In this document: positions 16,708 to 24,359 of the stretch, in pieces
How positions within the stretch are numbered: position 1 is the first letter of the stretch
How the letters are laid out: each line of letters starts with the position of its first letter
Source of the DNA: Bacteroidales bacterium
Lineage (GTDB): Bacteria > Bacteroidota > Bacteroidia > Bacteroidales > UBA10428
DNA: 35,527 nucleotides
Assembly (NCBI GenBank): GCA_016935435.1
Contig: JAFGQZ010000050.1
Coordinates: 1 to 35,527 of the forward strand
Direction: 5' to 3'
The notes under the pieces: generated by a model
What the model was told of the DNA's origin: nothing
Databases searched by the model: none
Seen by the model: only the letters and a program-made list of their open reading frames with translations
Program-made: the position numbers and the translations under genes

Positions 16708-17853
16708 CTAATTTTTTGCAAATTTCCTGGTAAGCATGTTGCCATTTTTTTGTTTTAATTGCAGGAAATAAATCCCTTTTGCCAAGGTATGAACATCAAG
16801 GTTTATAACTGAGCCCGACTTGTTTTCTTTATACAATACTTTTTGTCCACTACTGTTAACTATCATTAATTCTGTTACTTCCTCTGCATTTATAATAGTT
16901 AGGCCCGAATTAGCCGGGTTTGGGTAAAGTTCAATATCGACAGCCCCATCAGAAATCCCCCGCATATCTTCGGCATTTTTTAGATAGGGGCCGCAGATGT
17001 ACCCTCCCGGGTTTCCCGAAACAATATTTCCCCATTCGCCAAAATGGGTTATTGTAGTTCTTATACTAATGGCACAGCCCTCGTTATTTGTTATGCGGTT
17101 GTCGTAAACCCTTACCCCGTCGCAAGAGGCAATGTTATTCTGAAAGCGGATACCATGCGAACCATTGTGGTTAATAGTATTGTTGTATATCCACGCCCCA
17201 TTTGCCTGGTCGAGCCCGATACCTCCCACACCACGGTGTGCCCAGTTGTTGTCGTATATGTTGTTCCCGTAAAACCGTCCGTTATGGCTGTTGCAGTCGA
17301 TAGTAAGCCCTTCGCCACCATTGCCATACATCTGGCAGTTGGCAATGGTGTTGTCTGACGAGCCAAATTGCGAAATGCCAACCACATAATTATAATAAGC
17401 ATAGCAATTGGTAACCGTGTTAAAGTTCGAATTGTGCAGCATTAACCCGCTCACGCCACAATTCCGGAAGGTGCTGTTTTTTATGGTATTATAGCTGCTG
17501 AATACCCTCATGCCCGGCTCTGCCCTGTTTCCTCCATCAATATAAACATTATCGATGGTAATATAGTTTGCATTTAAATCGATGCAGCTAACATTACCAG
17601 ATTTTCGCACTACAGCACCGTTTTCGCCCCTAACTGTAATACGTTTGTTTACATTTACCGTACCGCTCAGGTAATGGTTGCCTGTTTGCAATACAATAAT
17701 ATCGCCAGTGGCCGATTGGGTTACCAGCAACTGAAAAGCTGCTGTTTGATCCGAACTGCTCCCCGGAAGGTAGCGTGTTGCTGCACTAGAGCTTACAAAG
17801 CCCAAGAAAATGCCGATTGCGGCAAATACAATTCTTTTCGTAATTTTTTTCAT
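16708..17853 (-). CDS. Right-handed beta-helix protein with T9SS sorting domain
   Basis: A 381-residue exported protein. The signal peptide (about 1-25, ending SSAA) is followed by a parallel beta-helix with many PbH1-type turns (YNTIKNSTFRNC, FNTVTNCYAYYN, DNTIANCQMYGNG, ANGAWIYNNTINHNG). The last 75 or so residues (LYPNPANSGLTI, AKGIYFLQLKQ) form a type IX secretion sorting domain. Parallel beta-helix proteins of this size include polysaccharide lyases and glycan-binding proteins; I cannot point to a lyase active site. It has its own terminator and promoter region. However, it shares tandem operator-like repeats with susC, so it is probably switched on together with the locus. Confidence 0.82.
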   Translation of the reverse strand: MKKITKRIVFAAIGIFLGFVSSSAATRYLPGSSSDQTAAFQLLVTQSATGDIIVLQTGNHYLSGTVNVNKRITVRGENGAVVRKSGNVSCIDLNANYITIDNVYIDGGNRAEPGMRVFSSYNTIKNSTFRNCGVSGLMLHNSNFNTVTNCYAYYNYVVGISQFGSSDNTIANCQMYGNGGEGLTIDCNSHNGRFYGNNIYDNNWAHRGVGGIGLDQANGAWIYNNTINHNGSHGIRFQNNIASCDGVRVYDNRITNNEGCAISIRTTITHFGEWGNIVSGNPGGYICGPYLKNAEDMRGISDGAVDIELYPNPANSGLTIINAEEVTELMIVNSSGQKVLYKENKSGSVINLDVHTLAKGIYFLQLKQKNGNMLTRKFAKN

Positions 17854-17923
17854 CGTAATTTGTTTAGGTTAGGAAAAAAAATGTTTGTCAACCGGGAAGT
17901 TATAAAGGTATTTGTTAGCCAAT

Positions 17924-17961
17924 TTGTACAATTATTCATAAGTTTTGGACTATTGTTTAAT
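17924..17961 (-). promoter_or_regulatory. Tandem 17-bp operator upstream of the beta-helix gene
   Basis: TTGGACTATTGTTTAAT (17945-17961) matches each susC site at 13 of 17 positions. TTGTACAATTATTCATA (17924-17940) matches the distal susC site at 12 of 17. The spacing is again 21 bases and the orientation relative to the gene is the same. Control by the same regulator is inferred. Confidence 0.55.
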
Positions 17962-18158
17962 GCAGAAAATAATAATGCATTTTGCTGAATATCTGATTAT
18001 TACCTGGCACATAAAACAATATGCCCACAATACCGGTTTCAATACAGGAAGTACGAATAGGCCTTTTACATAGAATTCTGGTACTCATTTCAATCGGTTG
18101 TTTCTTAAGAACAAAAGCTAAATCTTTTCACGACCATGCAATCTTTAAGCCTTTTAGG

Positions 18159-18200
18159 GCTCTTTTGCTGAAATATTCTCATTACTTTTACAGCAAGAGC
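18159..18200 (+). repeat. Inverted repeat before the AlbA_2 gene
   Basis: GCTCttTTGCTG (18159-18170) can pair with CAGCAAGAGC (18191-18200), giving ten base pairs with a two-base bulge and a 20-base loop. It ends 17 bases before the start codon. It could be an operator for autoregulation or an mRNA hairpin that limits translation. Confidence 0.4.
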
Positions 18201-18217
18201 ACGTATAATACCAGCTA

Positions 18218-18850
18218 ATGCCTATGAGCAGGTACATTCATAACTTAATACTTCAGGGGGAAAACCAGCACCTCGATTTTAAATTTGAAATTTCGGATGC
18301 AAAAAAAATTGCCCGGAGTTTTTCTGCTTTTGCCAATACAGACGGCGGTACCCTGTTAATAGGGGTAAAAGACAATGGCAATATTGCAGGGGTACGTACC
18401 GATGAAGAAGTATATATGGCCGAGTCGGCCGCAAAGTTATATTGCAGGCCCCCGGTAGATTTTAAAATTGTGCCCCACAGGGTAAACGAAAAACGAATTC
18501 TGGAAATAATTGTGCCTGAGAGCCATCTGAAACCGCACTATGTGCCATGGAAAGACAATAAATGGAAAGCGTTTGTCCGCGTAAACGACCAGAATTTTAT
18601 AGCCGATGAAGTATTAATGAGGGTATGGAAACTTAAAACAGGCAAAAACAAGCTGTTAGTCCGCTACGATAGTTTCGAAGAAAAACTGTTGGCCCTGTTG
18701 CGCACTAAACAAGAGATTACCCTCGACGATTTTTTAGTTTCGTGCAAAATAAAACCATATCTTGCAGTTAAAATACTAGCTAACTTAATAAGTATCGACA
18801 TAGTTGCATACAGAATAACCGAGTCGAAAACATATTATTACCTGAAATAA
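18218..18850 (+). CDS. AlbA_2 (schlafen-like) domain protein
   Basis: A 210-residue protein. ATG at 18218 is used; a second ATG at 18224 is equally possible. Residues about 10-125 form an AlbA_2 domain: ENQHLDFKFE near the start, SAFANTDGGTLLIGVKDNG in the middle, and YVPWKDNKWKAFVRV at the end. The C-terminal 70 residues look like a winged-helix segment (FEEKLLALLRTKQEITLDDFL). AlbA_2 proteins are usually annotated as putative nucleic-acid-binding or transcriptional regulators, but their function is poorly known. It stands alone with 222 bases before the next gene. A link to the signalling operon is not shown by the sequence. Confidence 0.8.
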   Translation: MPMSRYIHNLILQGENQHLDFKFEISDAKKIARSFSAFANTDGGTLLIGVKDNGNIAGVRTDEEVYMAESAAKLYCRPPVDFKIVPHRVNEKRILEIIVPESHLKPHYVPWKDNKWKAFVRVNDQNFIADEVLMRVWKLKTGKNKLLVRYDSFEEKLLALLRTKQEITLDDFLVSCKIKPYLAVKILANLISIDIVAYRITESKTYYYLK

Positions 18851-19072
18851 ATTTGCCATATTTGTCAGGTTTAGCAAGTTAAGTTATTACAGGCTACAAT
18901 CTTTTGTACCGACATTATGCAACTTTTTACCGCAAGTTAGGGTAAAAAAGAAATTATAAATTGAAAGGCTTGTTGAAAATATTTTACTTTTATTTTAAAT
19001 ATTCGACAACTTTTAATAGATTTATTATTGTGAACCGGGGTATTTAGAAAGTTTTGAATTAAGCATTTTTGT

Positions 19073-19912
19073 ATGACACTAACCGAACAGGATTTTCAGT
19101 TGTTCTTGTTTGCATTAAAAACATCCTCAAAATATGATTTCAGCGATTATTCCGAGAAGTCGTTAAAGCGTCGTTTGTTAAAGGTATTAACCGACAACAA
19201 ATTAAATATTACCGCATTGCTCAATAAAATAAAAAACGACCCGCTATTCGTTGAAAAAATAATAAAGGAGATTACAGTTAATACAACCGAACTTTTTCGC
19301 GACCCGCAGGTTTGGCATGCCATACGCTATGCAGTGCTCCCAAAACTTAAAAACAATTCGGTTATTAATATATGGCATGCCGGCTGCTCAACCGGCCAGG
19401 AAGTTTATTCTATGATGATTGTGCTGAACGAACTGGGCATGCTCGATCAGGCCAAAATATATGCATCAGACCTAAATACCGATGTCATGGAGCAGGCCCA
19501 AAAGGGAGAATACAAGTACAGGTTTAATATAGGCTATCTCGACAATTTCGATAAAGTAATAAAGGAAAACCCTTATAACTACGAAGAATACTACGATATT
19601 CCCTACGATAAATATTTTACTATCGATAAAGCCTCCGACACAATTAAAATGCACGATTTCTTAAGGCAAAAACCCGTGTATAAAAAACATGACCTGGTGA
19701 AAGAAGGTAACCCGATGTATGTTAAATTTGATATTATTTTTTGCAGAAATGTGATAATATACTTTAATTACAACCTGCAAAGCAAAGTTTTTGATTTGTT
19801 CCATCGAAACTTATATGATAATTCTGCCCTCATACTCGGGATGCACGAGACTATTTTAGGTTCATACTCGGTAAAATTCCAGAAAAAAGGGCACGTATAT
19901 TATAAAAATTAA
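19073..19912 (+). CDS. cheR: CheR-type protein glutamate methyltransferase
   Basis: A 279-residue cytoplasmic enzyme that uses S-adenosylmethionine to methylate glutamates in sensory proteins. An all-helical N-domain (about 5-70) precedes NTTELFRD, equivalent to the family's NTTFFR. The SAM-binding loop AGCSTGQE is at 103-110, with Gln where Glu is usual; the ribose-binding acid is Asp133 in YASDLN, and CRNVIIYF follows. All key elements are present, so activity is likely. It is the first gene of a tight plus-strand operon, 12 bases before the sensor gene. No classical methyl-accepting receptor is nearby, so its substrate may be the coiled coils of the neighbouring GAF proteins (inference). 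Confidence 0.9.
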   Translation: MTLTEQDFQLFLFALKTSSKYDFSDYSEKSLKRRLLKVLTDNKLNITALLNKIKNDPLFVEKIIKEITVNTTELFRDPQVWHAIRYAVLPKLKNNSVINIWHAGCSTGQEVYSMMIVLNELGMLDQAKIYASDLNTDVMEQAQKGEYKYRFNIGYLDNFDKVIKENPYNYEEYYDIPYDKYFTIDKASDTIKMHDFLRQKPVYKKHDLVKEGNPMYVKFDIIFCRNVIIYFNYNLQSKVFDLFHRNLYDNSALILGMHETILGSYSVKFQKKGHVYYKN

Positions 19913-19924
19913 ACCAAAAGCAGC

Positions 19925-22108
19925 ATGGCCATTAAAATAAAACATATTCAAACTCGCTTTCTGCTTCAGGCGGTTCTTTTAATTGTTATCGTTTTCACGC
20001 TGTTATTTTTTATGCTTTTTGCCTCATCGCGTAAAAAAAATACTTTAACCGCCCTTTCAATGGCCCATTCGGTTTATTTTGAATCGCGGTCTCTGAACAA
20101 CAAACTAAACCTTGCTTTTGAACAACAAAAATCCGACTTAAACTACGTTTCGAAAAGCTGCGACCAACTAATCGATAAACAACAAGTTGATATAGGCATA
20201 ATACTAAGCTATATTGACACACTCTCGCAATTTAACTATCTGCAAAAATACCTTTACGCTGATAATTTAACCGATTCGTTGCGAATTTCTCTTGAGAATT
20301 ACAGAAAAAGTTTCGAAAAAACAGTGCTTTCATTAAAAGAAAAAGGAAACCGTTACGAGGGAAAGGTCGAAAAATTGAGCACCCTTTCCAATTTGCTTAT
20401 CGAAAACTTAAAAAAAGCACCCGACCATGGTTACAAGGCCGGGGTTATAAACTCCGGTATTTCAAATTATTTAGCAGGACTGGAAAACGAAAAGCTCCTT
20501 TTTTTTGAAAATGAGGTTAAATCGGTTTCCGACTATTTTTATGAAAACTACCCTTCATTTGATTTCTTTAAGTTAAGCAACATTATTGCTCAAATTGAAC
20601 GCGAAACAGGAAACATAAAGGAAATTGACAAACGACTGTTAAGCAGCGATTATAGCAAAGGTTTCCTGGTTGATGTTCAAACCAACTATTCACAAATACT
20701 GGCCCTTGCATCAACCCTTGCCGAAAATGTGAAATTGGCAAACCAACGGTACTTTAAAATGTGGAACCTTGCCATTGTTATTGCAGCAAGTGTTTTGTTG
20801 GTAGTTTTTATTTTATCGGGCATGGGCCTGAACAAAAATATCACGGGCAGCCTGTGGCACTTGTTAAAAATGTCGAAAAGCCTTAAAGAAGGCAATTACT
20901 CCCCAGTCAAATATCAGCAGGTTTTCTACGAATTCACAGGCCTGCATGGAAATATCGATGCCCTGCGCATAAACCTCGAAGAAAGGACTGGTTTTATAGA
21001 ACGACTGCTTAACAACGACTTCTCGCATGAACTTATTTCGCAAGGGACAAACGACAAACTAACCCTTAAACTTAACGAACTAAGGGAAAAACTTGTTCTT
21101 GCCCGCCAGGAGCAGGAAAAACGAGACCACGACAACGAAATACGGCGATATATAAATGAAGGCCTCGCCAAATTTGGCGATATTATGCGAATAAACAGCA
21201 ACAATACTAATGCCCTTGGCGATTTGCTGGTTAGGGAACTTGTGAAATACCTCGGCGCCATACAGGGGGGCATGTTTCTAATAGACGAATCGGAAACAAG
21301 CCAGCTCCATTTAATTTCTGCCTTTGCCTACGATCGTAAAAAATACCTTCAAAAAACCATCCGTATAGGCGACGGCCTGATAGGCACCTGCGCCATTGAA
21401 AAGAAAACAATATACCTTACTGAAGTACCAAAAGATTATATTGCCATTAAATCGGGCCTCGGCGATGCCCCCCCCGACAATATTTTACTTGTACCTGTAA
21501 TACATGAGAACGACCTTATTGGGGTAGTTGAAATTGCTTCGCTAAAAAAACTGTCGGCACATGAGGTGGAACTCACCGAGCAAATTGCCAACAGCCTGGC
21601 TGCCACTATAATAACTGTAAGAAACAACACCAAAACAGCACAGCTGCTCGAAAAATCGCAGCAACAGGCTGTGGAAATGGCCGAACAGGAAGAAGAAATG
21701 CGCCAGAATATGGAAGAACTCAAAGCAACCCAGGAAGAATCGGCCAGGCGCGAAGAAGAAATGCAGGGAATACTAGATGCCATAGGTTCAAGCTTTTATG
21801 TAATTGAATATAGCCCCGATGGAATAATAGAACATGTAAACGACAAAGTAACCAAATTCCTGGGCGAACCCTATGAGTCAATTATCGGGAGAAAACACCC
21901 CGAGATATTTTCAACATCAAGTGAACTAAACATTGCATTGTTCAATATAATTAGCTCAGAAAAGAAAAACCTGGAAATAACCGAAAGCCTCAACCTGGGA
22001 AGCAAAGTGTTCACTTACAAGCACCATCTTTCACCAGTAATTTCGAAATATGGCAACGTTATAAAAATATTGAACATATTAAATATAGAGGAAGGCAAGG
22101 CAAAGTAA
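19925..22108 (+). CDS. Membrane sensor with periplasmic domain, GAF, coiled coil and PAS
   Basis: A 727-residue receptor-like protein. TM1 is about residues 12-32, a helical periplasmic region runs to about 278, and TM2 spans about 279-302. A HAMP-like linker follows. The GAF domain (about 430-570) includes GLIGTCAIEKKTIYL and ILLVPVIHENDLIGVVEIAS. A glutamate-rich coiled coil (about 572-612) carries RQNMEELKATQEE, and a C-terminal PAS domain runs from about 612 to 727. There is no kinase, phosphatase or cyclase domain, so it must pass its signal by contact. The layout (periplasmic sensor, HAMP-like linker, Glu-rich coiled coil) parallels chemoreceptors. It lies between two CheR genes, making it the prime candidate substrate for methylation. 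Ligand is unknown. Confidence 0.85.
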   Translation: MAIKIKHIQTRFLLQAVLLIVIVFTLLFFMLFASSRKKNTLTALSMAHSVYFESRSLNNKLNLAFEQQKSDLNYVSKSCDQLIDKQQVDIGIILSYIDTLSQFNYLQKYLYADNLTDSLRISLENYRKSFEKTVLSLKEKGNRYEGKVEKLSTLSNLLIENLKKAPDHGYKAGVINSGISNYLAGLENEKLLFFENEVKSVSDYFYENYPSFDFFKLSNIIAQIERETGNIKEIDKRLLSSDYSKGFLVDVQTNYSQILALASTLAENVKLANQRYFKMWNLAIVIAASVLLVVFILSGMGLNKNITGSLWHLLKMSKSLKEGNYSPVKYQQVFYEFTGLHGNIDALRINLEERTGFIERLLNNDFSHELISQGTNDKLTLKLNELREKLVLARQEQEKRDHDNEIRRYINEGLAKFGDIMRINSNNTNALGDLLVRELVKYLGAIQGGMFLIDESETSQLHLISAFAYDRKKYLQKTIRIGDGLIGTCAIEKKTIYLTEVPKDYIAIKSGLGDAPPDNILLVPVIHENDLIGVVEIASLKKLSAHEVELTEQIANSLAATIITVRNNTKTAQLLEKSQQQAVEMAEQEEEMRQNMEELKATQEESARREEEMQGILDAIGSSFYVIEYSPDGIIEHVNDKVTKFLGEPYESIIGRKHPEIFSTSSELNIALFNIISSEKKNLEITESLNLGSKVFTYKHHLSPVISKYGNVIKILNILNIEEGKAK

Positions 22109-22118
22109 AAACGTTTTT

Positions 22119-22946
22119 ATGGTAGAACTAGGTATTGTTGACATACGAGAAATTGTACGGATTATCAAATCGGTTTACAATTACGATTTTTCTAACTATG
22201 CCTTAACATCGTTTAAGTATAGCCTCGAAAAAGTAATTGCCCAAAACGGGTTAATGAATGCCGAAACATTGTTCAGAAAACTAAGCGAAGACTCAAATTT
22301 TTTCGACAAGTTTTTAGACAACATTCTGGTTCCATCAACAGAAATGTTCCGTGATCCTTCGCTTTGGCGATGGTTAAGGGAAGATTATTTCCCATCGATA
22401 AGCCCCAGGCACTTCGAAAATTTTAAAATTTGGCTGCCCCTTTGCGTTTCGGGAGCCGAACTATACTCGCTTTGTATCCTCCTAAAAGAATTGAACCTGC
22501 TCGATAGCGTAAAAATTATAGCCTCAGTTTTCAGCAACGAAAGTCTAACATATATACGCTCGGGCAAATACCCACTGAAAAAACTAGAGGTATCCATTGA
22601 AAATTACCGGCGCTTTCAGGGCAACAGTAACCTCGAAAACTATTATAAGCTTATAAATAACGAAGCAATACGCGACACATCGTTAATAAGTAATGTGGAA
22701 TTTATCAAAGATGACATTACCTTTAACAAAGCACCACAAAATGTTAAACTTATTCTTTTCCGGAATGTAATGATTTATTTTAACCCAACATTGCAGGCGC
22801 AGGTGCTTGACAAGCTCAACAATTGCCTTTCAGCAGCCGGGAACCTGATAATCGGGATAAAAGAATCGATTAAGGGCACAAATTCTGCTAACCCGGTTTT
22901 TGAAATAGTAAATGAAAACGAGAATATATATAAAAGAAAGTTTTAA
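22119..22946 (+). CDS. Degenerate CheR-like protein
   Basis: A 275-residue paralogue of the CheR at 19073, with the same N-terminal pattern (YDFSNY versus YDFSDY) and STEMFRD in place of TTELFRD. The SAM-binding loop is ruined: PLCVSGAE at 107-114 replaces AGCSTGQE. The ribose-binding Asp is lost (ASVFS at 135-139 against ASDLN). The later FRNVMIYF keeps the fold signature but lacks its Cys. Loss of catalysis with retention of the fold suggests a binding or regulatory role, for example blocking or recruiting at the same substrate. It follows the sensor by 10 bases. The reading frame is intact, so it is not a pseudogene. Confidence 0.85.
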   Translation: MVELGIVDIREIVRIIKSVYNYDFSNYALTSFKYSLEKVIAQNGLMNAETLFRKLSEDSNFFDKFLDNILVPSTEMFRDPSLWRWLREDYFPSISPRHFENFKIWLPLCVSGAELYSLCILLKELNLLDSVKIIASVFSNESLTYIRSGKYPLKKLEVSIENYRRFQGNSNLENYYKLINNEAIRDTSLISNVEFIKDDITFNKAPQNVKLILFRNVMIYFNPTLQAQVLDKLNNCLSAAGNLIIGIKESIKGTNSANPVFEIVNENENIYKRKF

Positions 22947-23008
22947 CTATATTTAATGGGCATTGTTCGCAATAGTTTTAGAACAAATCCGAAAGAAATT
23001 TTTATAAA

Positions 23009-23569
23009 GTGAATTATAAGGCAATAATAATAGGAGGTTCGGCCGGTAGTTTCCAGGTGGTAACAAAGATTTTAAGTTCTTTGAACGATAAATTCCCCAT
23101 CCCGGTGCTTTTATGCCTGCACCGGCTTAAACATGTACGGTCGGGTTTCGTAGAAGCCCTATCGCTCAAATCAAATATCCCTATTGAAGAACCTAACGAC
23201 AAAGATCAGTTAAAGCCCGGCAGGGCATATCTTGCACCTGCAAACTACCACATGTATGTTGAACTGGCCAACCGCATTGCACTTTCTACCGATGCACCGG
23301 TAAACCACTCAAGGCCTTCGATCGATTTATCGTTTATTACTGCTGCCAACGCTTATCGCGACAAACTCATTGGTATTATACTATCGGGGGCAAACCGCGA
23401 CGGGGCATTCGGGTTAAAAACTGTTGCCGACAAAGGAGGGCTTACCATTGTGCAAGACCCAAAAGAATGCGAAGTAAAAACCATGACCGAATCGGCCATG
23501 CAACTTACAAAAGTCGATTACGTTTACAGCACAGACGAAATAATAAGGTTCTTATCAAAAATTAAATAG
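23009..23569 (+). CDS. cheB: Receiver-less CheB methylesterase
   Basis: A 186-residue protein that is only the catalytic CheB domain, about half the length of standard CheB because the N-terminal receiver is missing. The Ser-His-Asp triad is visible: Ser11 in GGSAGS, His38 in LCLHRLKH and Asp131 in SGANRDGAFG. It would remove methyl groups (or deamidate Gln) from the substrates of CheR. Without a receiver it cannot be activated by CheA, and no CheA exists here. The start is GTG at 23009, chosen because MNYKAIIIGGS is the normal beginning of this domain. The next gene starts four bases after its stop codon. Confidence 0.9.
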   Translation: MNYKAIIIGGSAGSFQVVTKILSSLNDKFPIPVLLCLHRLKHVRSGFVEALSLKSNIPIEEPNDKDQLKPGRAYLAPANYHMYVELANRIALSTDAPVNHSRPSIDLSFITAANAYRDKLIGIILSGANRDGAFGLKTVADKGGLTIVQDPKECEVKTMTESAMQLTKVDYVYSTDEIIRFLSKIK

Positions 23570-23573
23570 AACA

Positions 23574-24353
23574 ATGCAAATAAACCAATATAAGAAACAC
23601 ATTGTAGCATCGGTAACCATTGCTGTAATACTTTTATTTGCAGAGGTTGTAGCGTTCTGGAATGTTTCTTTTAAAGAAAAGAACACCCCGGAAATTTTAC
23701 CTTTTATATTGGCTATACTGATTGTTTTCGCCCTGGGCTATGCCTTAAACCTGGTAATTAAAGCAACCGACAACAAAGCACTTAACGAACTTATTGAAAA
23801 AGAGGTGAACAATGAACGCCTCAAAATATTAAAAGAATTCGAAAAAAAGGAAGATCAGGAAAAAGTTAACAACAATGCCGAAATTATTCAGGAAAGCCTG
23901 AAAAAAATTGTCCCTAAAGGCAGTTATAAAAATATCGGCGCACTTTTAAGCAAATATTTTAAAAACCTGGCAAACGAACTTGAAGTAGTTATGGGAATAC
24001 TTTATATTAAAGAAGATGAATCTGGAGTATTCAGCATGTCTTCCGGTTATGCCCTCACAAACAAAAATGCGATTGCCCCTTTTAAAGCCGGGGAAACCAT
24101 TCCCGGACAGGTTGCCCAAACAGGTGAAATAACTTATATAAACGATGTGCCCGACGATTATTTTTCTGTTGAGTCTGGCTTGGGCAGTACCAAACCAAAA
24201 CACATAGCATTTTTGCCACTTCACCTTGAAAAAAATGTAGTTGCAGTAATAGAAATTGCACTCTTTAAAGAACCATCGGGCACAAAAAAGGAAATTCTCC
24301 TGCAATCGGTTCAGGAGATGAAAAATTATTTAGAACAAACCATTAAGTCATAA
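23574..24353 (+). CDS. Small membrane-anchored GAF protein
   Basis: A 259-residue protein. Two membrane helices (about 11-30 and 41-62) are joined by a short loop, then a charged helical stretch (about 65-105), then one cytoplasmic GAF domain (about 105-250). The GAF resembles those of the sensor at 19925 and the phosphatase at 24360, with PGQVAQTGEITYINDVPDDY and PLHLEKNVVAVIEIALF. No output domain follows. It may sense a cytoplasmic ligand or pair with the other GAF proteins in a complex. It lies between cheB and the phosphatase gene with gaps of four and six bases, so translation is probably coupled. Confidence 0.8.
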   Translation: MQINQYKKHIVASVTIAVILLFAEVVAFWNVSFKEKNTPEILPFILAILIVFALGYALNLVIKATDNKALNELIEKEVNNERLKILKEFEKKEDQEKVNNNAEIIQESLKKIVPKGSYKNIGALLSKYFKNLANELEVVMGILYIKEDESGVFSMSSGYALTNKNAIAPFKAGETIPGQVAQTGEITYINDVPDDYFSVESGLGSTKPKHIAFLPLHLEKNVVAVIEIALFKEPSGTKKEILLQSVQEMKNYLEQTIKS

Positions 24354-24359
24354 GACTTT

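Larger units (their letters stand above)
17854..18217. other. Divergent intergenic region, 364 bp
   Basis: No gene is supported here. The left part holds the promoter region of the beta-helix gene: tandem operator at 17924-17961, and possible -7 elements on the minus strand reading TACCTTTA (17903-17910) or TAACTTCC (17895-17902). The right part holds an inverted repeat at 18159-18200 just before the AlbA_2 gene. Short open frames exist but have no coding features. Confidence 0.6.

Noticed and set aside
19925..22108. Histidine kinase call for the 727-residue sensor
   Set aside because: The protein ends after a PAS domain; there is no His box or ATPase domain.
19073..24353. Classical chemotaxis operon
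   Set aside because: No CheA, CheW, CheY or methyl-accepting receptor domain is encoded; only the methylation enzymes are present.
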